In this document: piece after piece, positions 13,458-14,920 of the stretch | Layout of the letters: the number at the start of each line of letters is the position of its first letter | Numbering within the stretch: the first letter of the stretch is position 1 | DNA from: Nitrospirae bacterium GWC2_56_14 | GTDB taxonomy: Bacteria; Nitrospirota; UBA9217 | NCBI GenBank assembly: GCA_001803705.1 | Contig: MHDY01000254.1 | Span: 1-14,920 of the forward strand | DNA length: 14,920 nt | Direction of reading: 5' to 3' | The notes under the pieces: model-generated | What the model was told of the DNA's origin: nothing | The model's database searches: none | What the model saw: the letters and a program-made list of their open reading frames with translations, nothing else | Translations under genes and position numbers: made by a program

Positions 13458-14315
13458 ATGAAAAAATTTACCAACCTCTTTTCGTTCCTGAAATGGTCCT
13501 CTGGTTTCCTGATCAGCGTGGCGCGCGATTTCAGGCGCAATCAGGGTCTCCTGCTGGCCGGCGCTATCGCCTATTATACCCTGCTGTCCGTTGTGCCGCT
13601 GTCTATCCTCGCTCTTATGGCGTTGTCGCATTTTGTCGAAAAAGAGCTGTTATTGCACACCTTATCGACGTACATCGAAATGATGATCCCCGGCTATGCG
13701 GTTACCTTGACCGAACAGGTGCTGGTGTTTCTCGAGCACGGCACGACGGTCGGGAGTTTTGTTTTTCTGGCCATGCTTTTTTTCAGTTCCATCGCTTTTA
13801 CCGTGCTCGAAAGCGCCATGTCCGTCATCTTTTTTCATCGGATCAGAACACACCGCCGCCACCTTTTACTGTCCGCCGTTATCCCCTATGTATACATCCT
13901 TTTGATCGGACTGGGTATCCTGCTGGTGTCGTTCATTGCGGGCGCCATAGAGACACACAGCGGCAGGCAGTTGGTCATACTGGGAAAGGACCTCAGCCTT
14001 GAAGGACCCTCCTTCTTTGCTCTGTATTTTATGGGGATACTCGGCGAGATATTGCTGCTGACGTCCTTCTACCTGGTAATGCCCGCGGTGCGCATCACGT
14101 TCCGGCACGCCTTGATGGGAGGGACGATCGCCACGGTCTTATGGGAGATCACCCGCCGCGTGCTGGTCTGGTATTATTCGGTCCTCTCGTCGGTAAATCT
14201 GATCTACGGCTCTTTTGCCACGTCGGTGGTTGCCCTGCTCAGTTTAGAAGCGATAGCAATCATCATTCTGCTGGGCGCCCAGGTCATTGCCGAACTTGAG
14301 CGCAGGAACGCTTAA
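13458..14315 (+). CDS. YihY/virulence factor BrkB family membrane protein (second copy)
   Basis: The protein has 285 residues; the ATG at 13458 has TGAGG seven bases upstream. Family landmarks are GLLLAGAIAYYTLLSVVPLS (30-49), SSIAFTVLESAMSVIF (110-125), FRHALMGGTIATVLWEITRR (215-234) and a final helix ending LLGAQVIAELER. About six transmembrane helices are expected, with short polar ends. It is clearly diverged from the copy at 8429: it is shorter, lacks the long N-terminal tail, and has ATSVVALLSLEAIAII where the first copy has GSLVVLLVWVYFSAQI. They are thus distinct paralogues rather than a recent duplication. It follows the cardiolipin synthase gene by 106 nt across a repeat. Function of the family is unresolved. 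Confidence 0.9.
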   Translation: MKKFTNLFSFLKWSSGFLISVARDFRRNQGLLLAGAIAYYTLLSVVPLSILALMALSHFVEKELLLHTLSTYIEMMIPGYAVTLTEQVLVFLEHGTTVGSFVFLAMLFFSSIAFTVLESAMSVIFFHRIRTHRRHLLLSAVIPYVYILLIGLGILLVSFIAGAIETHSGRQLVILGKDLSLEGPSFFALYFMGILGEILLLTSFYLVMPAVRITFRHALMGGTIATVLWEITRRVLVWYYSVLSSVNLIYGSFATSVVALLSLEAIAIIILLGAQVIAELERRNA

Positions 14316-14352
14316 GGTCCGTTCGTACATCGGCGGCACGTGATCTTTTTAG

Positions 14353-14381
14353 TTTAATTGCACAACTCAACGTGCTACTAT
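14353..14381 (+). promoter_or_regulatory. Possible extended -10 promoter before the CheB-fusion gene
   Basis: TGCTACTAT (14373-14381) is an extended -10 element with TACTAT as the hexamer. A poor -35 (TTTAAT, 14353-14358) sits 17 bp upstream in an AT-rich patch. The leader to the ATG at 14413 would be about 25 nt. An alternative -35, TTGCAC at 14358, is too close. Weak evidence. Confidence 0.28.
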
Positions 14382-14412
14382 CAAGAACCCTACCCCGACT
14401 TCAGGAGAGTAC

Positions 14413-14920
14413 ATGGCCAAAAAACAGCCATTGGTCAGGCGTCCATCAAAGGGAGCACCGAAAGGGTCAAACCCCGGGAAGGACCCGATCGCCGGCAGCG
14501 TCAGTAAGAGAGCCAAACCGGCAAAGCCTTCCTCCAAACGCCTGACGAGCCCGGAGACAGAACAAGGGCCTGTTGTTCCCAACCGGCCGGAAGAGCGATC
14601 CTTTTTCATCGTCGGGATCGGCGCTTCCGCGGGAGGGCTCGAAGCATTCACGAAGCTGCTGGAAAACCTTCCGCCTCATACGGGCATGGCGTACGTGCTC
14701 GTTCAGCACCTTGCCCCGACCAAAGACAGCATGCTTGCCGGACTTCTGGCAAAGGCGACCTCCATGCCGGTGCAAGAGGTACAGGACGGCATGCTCGTCG
14801 AGCCGGACCAGGTATACGTCATTTCTCCCAATACGGTATTGGCTGTTTTCCACGGCAAGCTCAGGGTCCTGCCGCGCTCCGATCCGCATGGGCAGCATTT
14901 GCCGGTCGATTCTTTTTTCC
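14413..14920 (+). CDS. CheB-domain protein, probable CheB-CheR-PAS type fusion (3' partial)
   Basis: Only the first 169 codons are present; the frame is still open at the right edge. The ATG at 14413 has AGGAG five bases upstream. Residues 1-62 form a Lys/Arg/Pro/Ser-rich, probably disordered tail. The CheB catalytic domain starts at SFFIVGIGASAGGLEAF, with Ser72 in GASAGG and His99 in VQHL; the acidic triad residue would lie beyond the edge. EPDQVYVISPNTVLAV and PVDSFF also fit CheB. This start (CheB first, no receiver, charged leader) is typical of large CheB-CheR-PAS-histidine kinase fusions that act outside classical chemotaxis, but the downstream domains are not visible. It is the second receiver-less CheB in the window. 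Confidence 0.85.
   Translation, partial: MAKKQPLVRRPSKGAPKGSNPGKDPIAGSVSKRAKPAKPSSKRLTSPETEQGPVVPNRPEERSFFIVGIGASAGGLEAFTKLLENLPPHTGMAYVLVQHLAPTKDSMLAGLLAKATSMPVQEVQDGMLVEPDQVYVISPNTVLAVFHGKLRVLPRSDPHGQHLPVDSFF

Noticed and set aside
13264..13458. Minus-strand frame containing ETQRRRE
   Set aside because: A spurious translation of the CTCTGCG repeat, overlapping the end of the cardiolipin synthase gene.

Overview
The window is 14.9 kb of Gram-negative bacterial chromosome. It holds fifteen protein-coding genes, all on the + strand, and two of them run off the ends. The Gram-negative assignment rests on an OmpA-type outer-membrane protein, a PqiA-like membrane protein, a ClsB-type cardiolipin synthase and several Sec signal peptides. 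Moderately high GC, spaced-out hypothetical genes and common interspersed repeats suggest a free-living environmental bacterium. Desulfobacterota, Nitrospirota or a relative is my best guess, but nothing here fixes the phylum. There is no rRNA, complete tRNA, CRISPR array, transposase or phage gene.

Region 1 (1-3248) encodes exported and surface proteins: the C-terminal part of a protein with two Ig-like BIG2 repeats followed by a DUF3494 ice-binding-like domain, then an OmpA-family porin/peptidoglycan anchor, then a secreted DUF3108 protein. A perfect 24-bp palindrome carrying the ribosome-binding site sits directly before the OmpA start codon. A competing hairpin lies just upstream of it.

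Region 2 (3249-8320) starts with a repeat-bearing spacer. A close-packed probable operon follows: a PqiA-like multi-pass protein, a stand-alone CheB-type methylesterase domain, a DUF6629 seven-helix membrane protein, a membrane-anchored coiled-coil hairpin built of glycine heptads, and an AI-2E/PerM-family exporter. A 54-residue two-helix membrane protein comes next. Almost everything here is inner-membrane. The combination of a lipid-transport-like protein with an orphan CheB domain is the least familiar part of the window and the best candidate for an undescribed module.

Region 3 (8321-14315) is an envelope and stress group: a YihY/BrkB membrane protein, a secreted DUF2141 protein, an unrecognised secreted protein, a universal stress protein with a readable promoter, a ClsB-like cardiolipin synthase, and a second YihY/BrkB protein. 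The spacers carry GC-rich hairpin repeats and a roughly 155-bp MITE-like element with 21-bp terminal inverted repeats.

Region 4 (14316-14920) is the start of a second CheB-domain protein. It is probably a large CheB-CheR-PAS signalling fusion, but only its first 169 codons are present. Overall the genes point to envelope maintenance and stress response (peptidoglycan anchoring, phospholipid synthesis, lipid transport, small-molecule export) next to orphan chemotaxis-type methylesterase domains.
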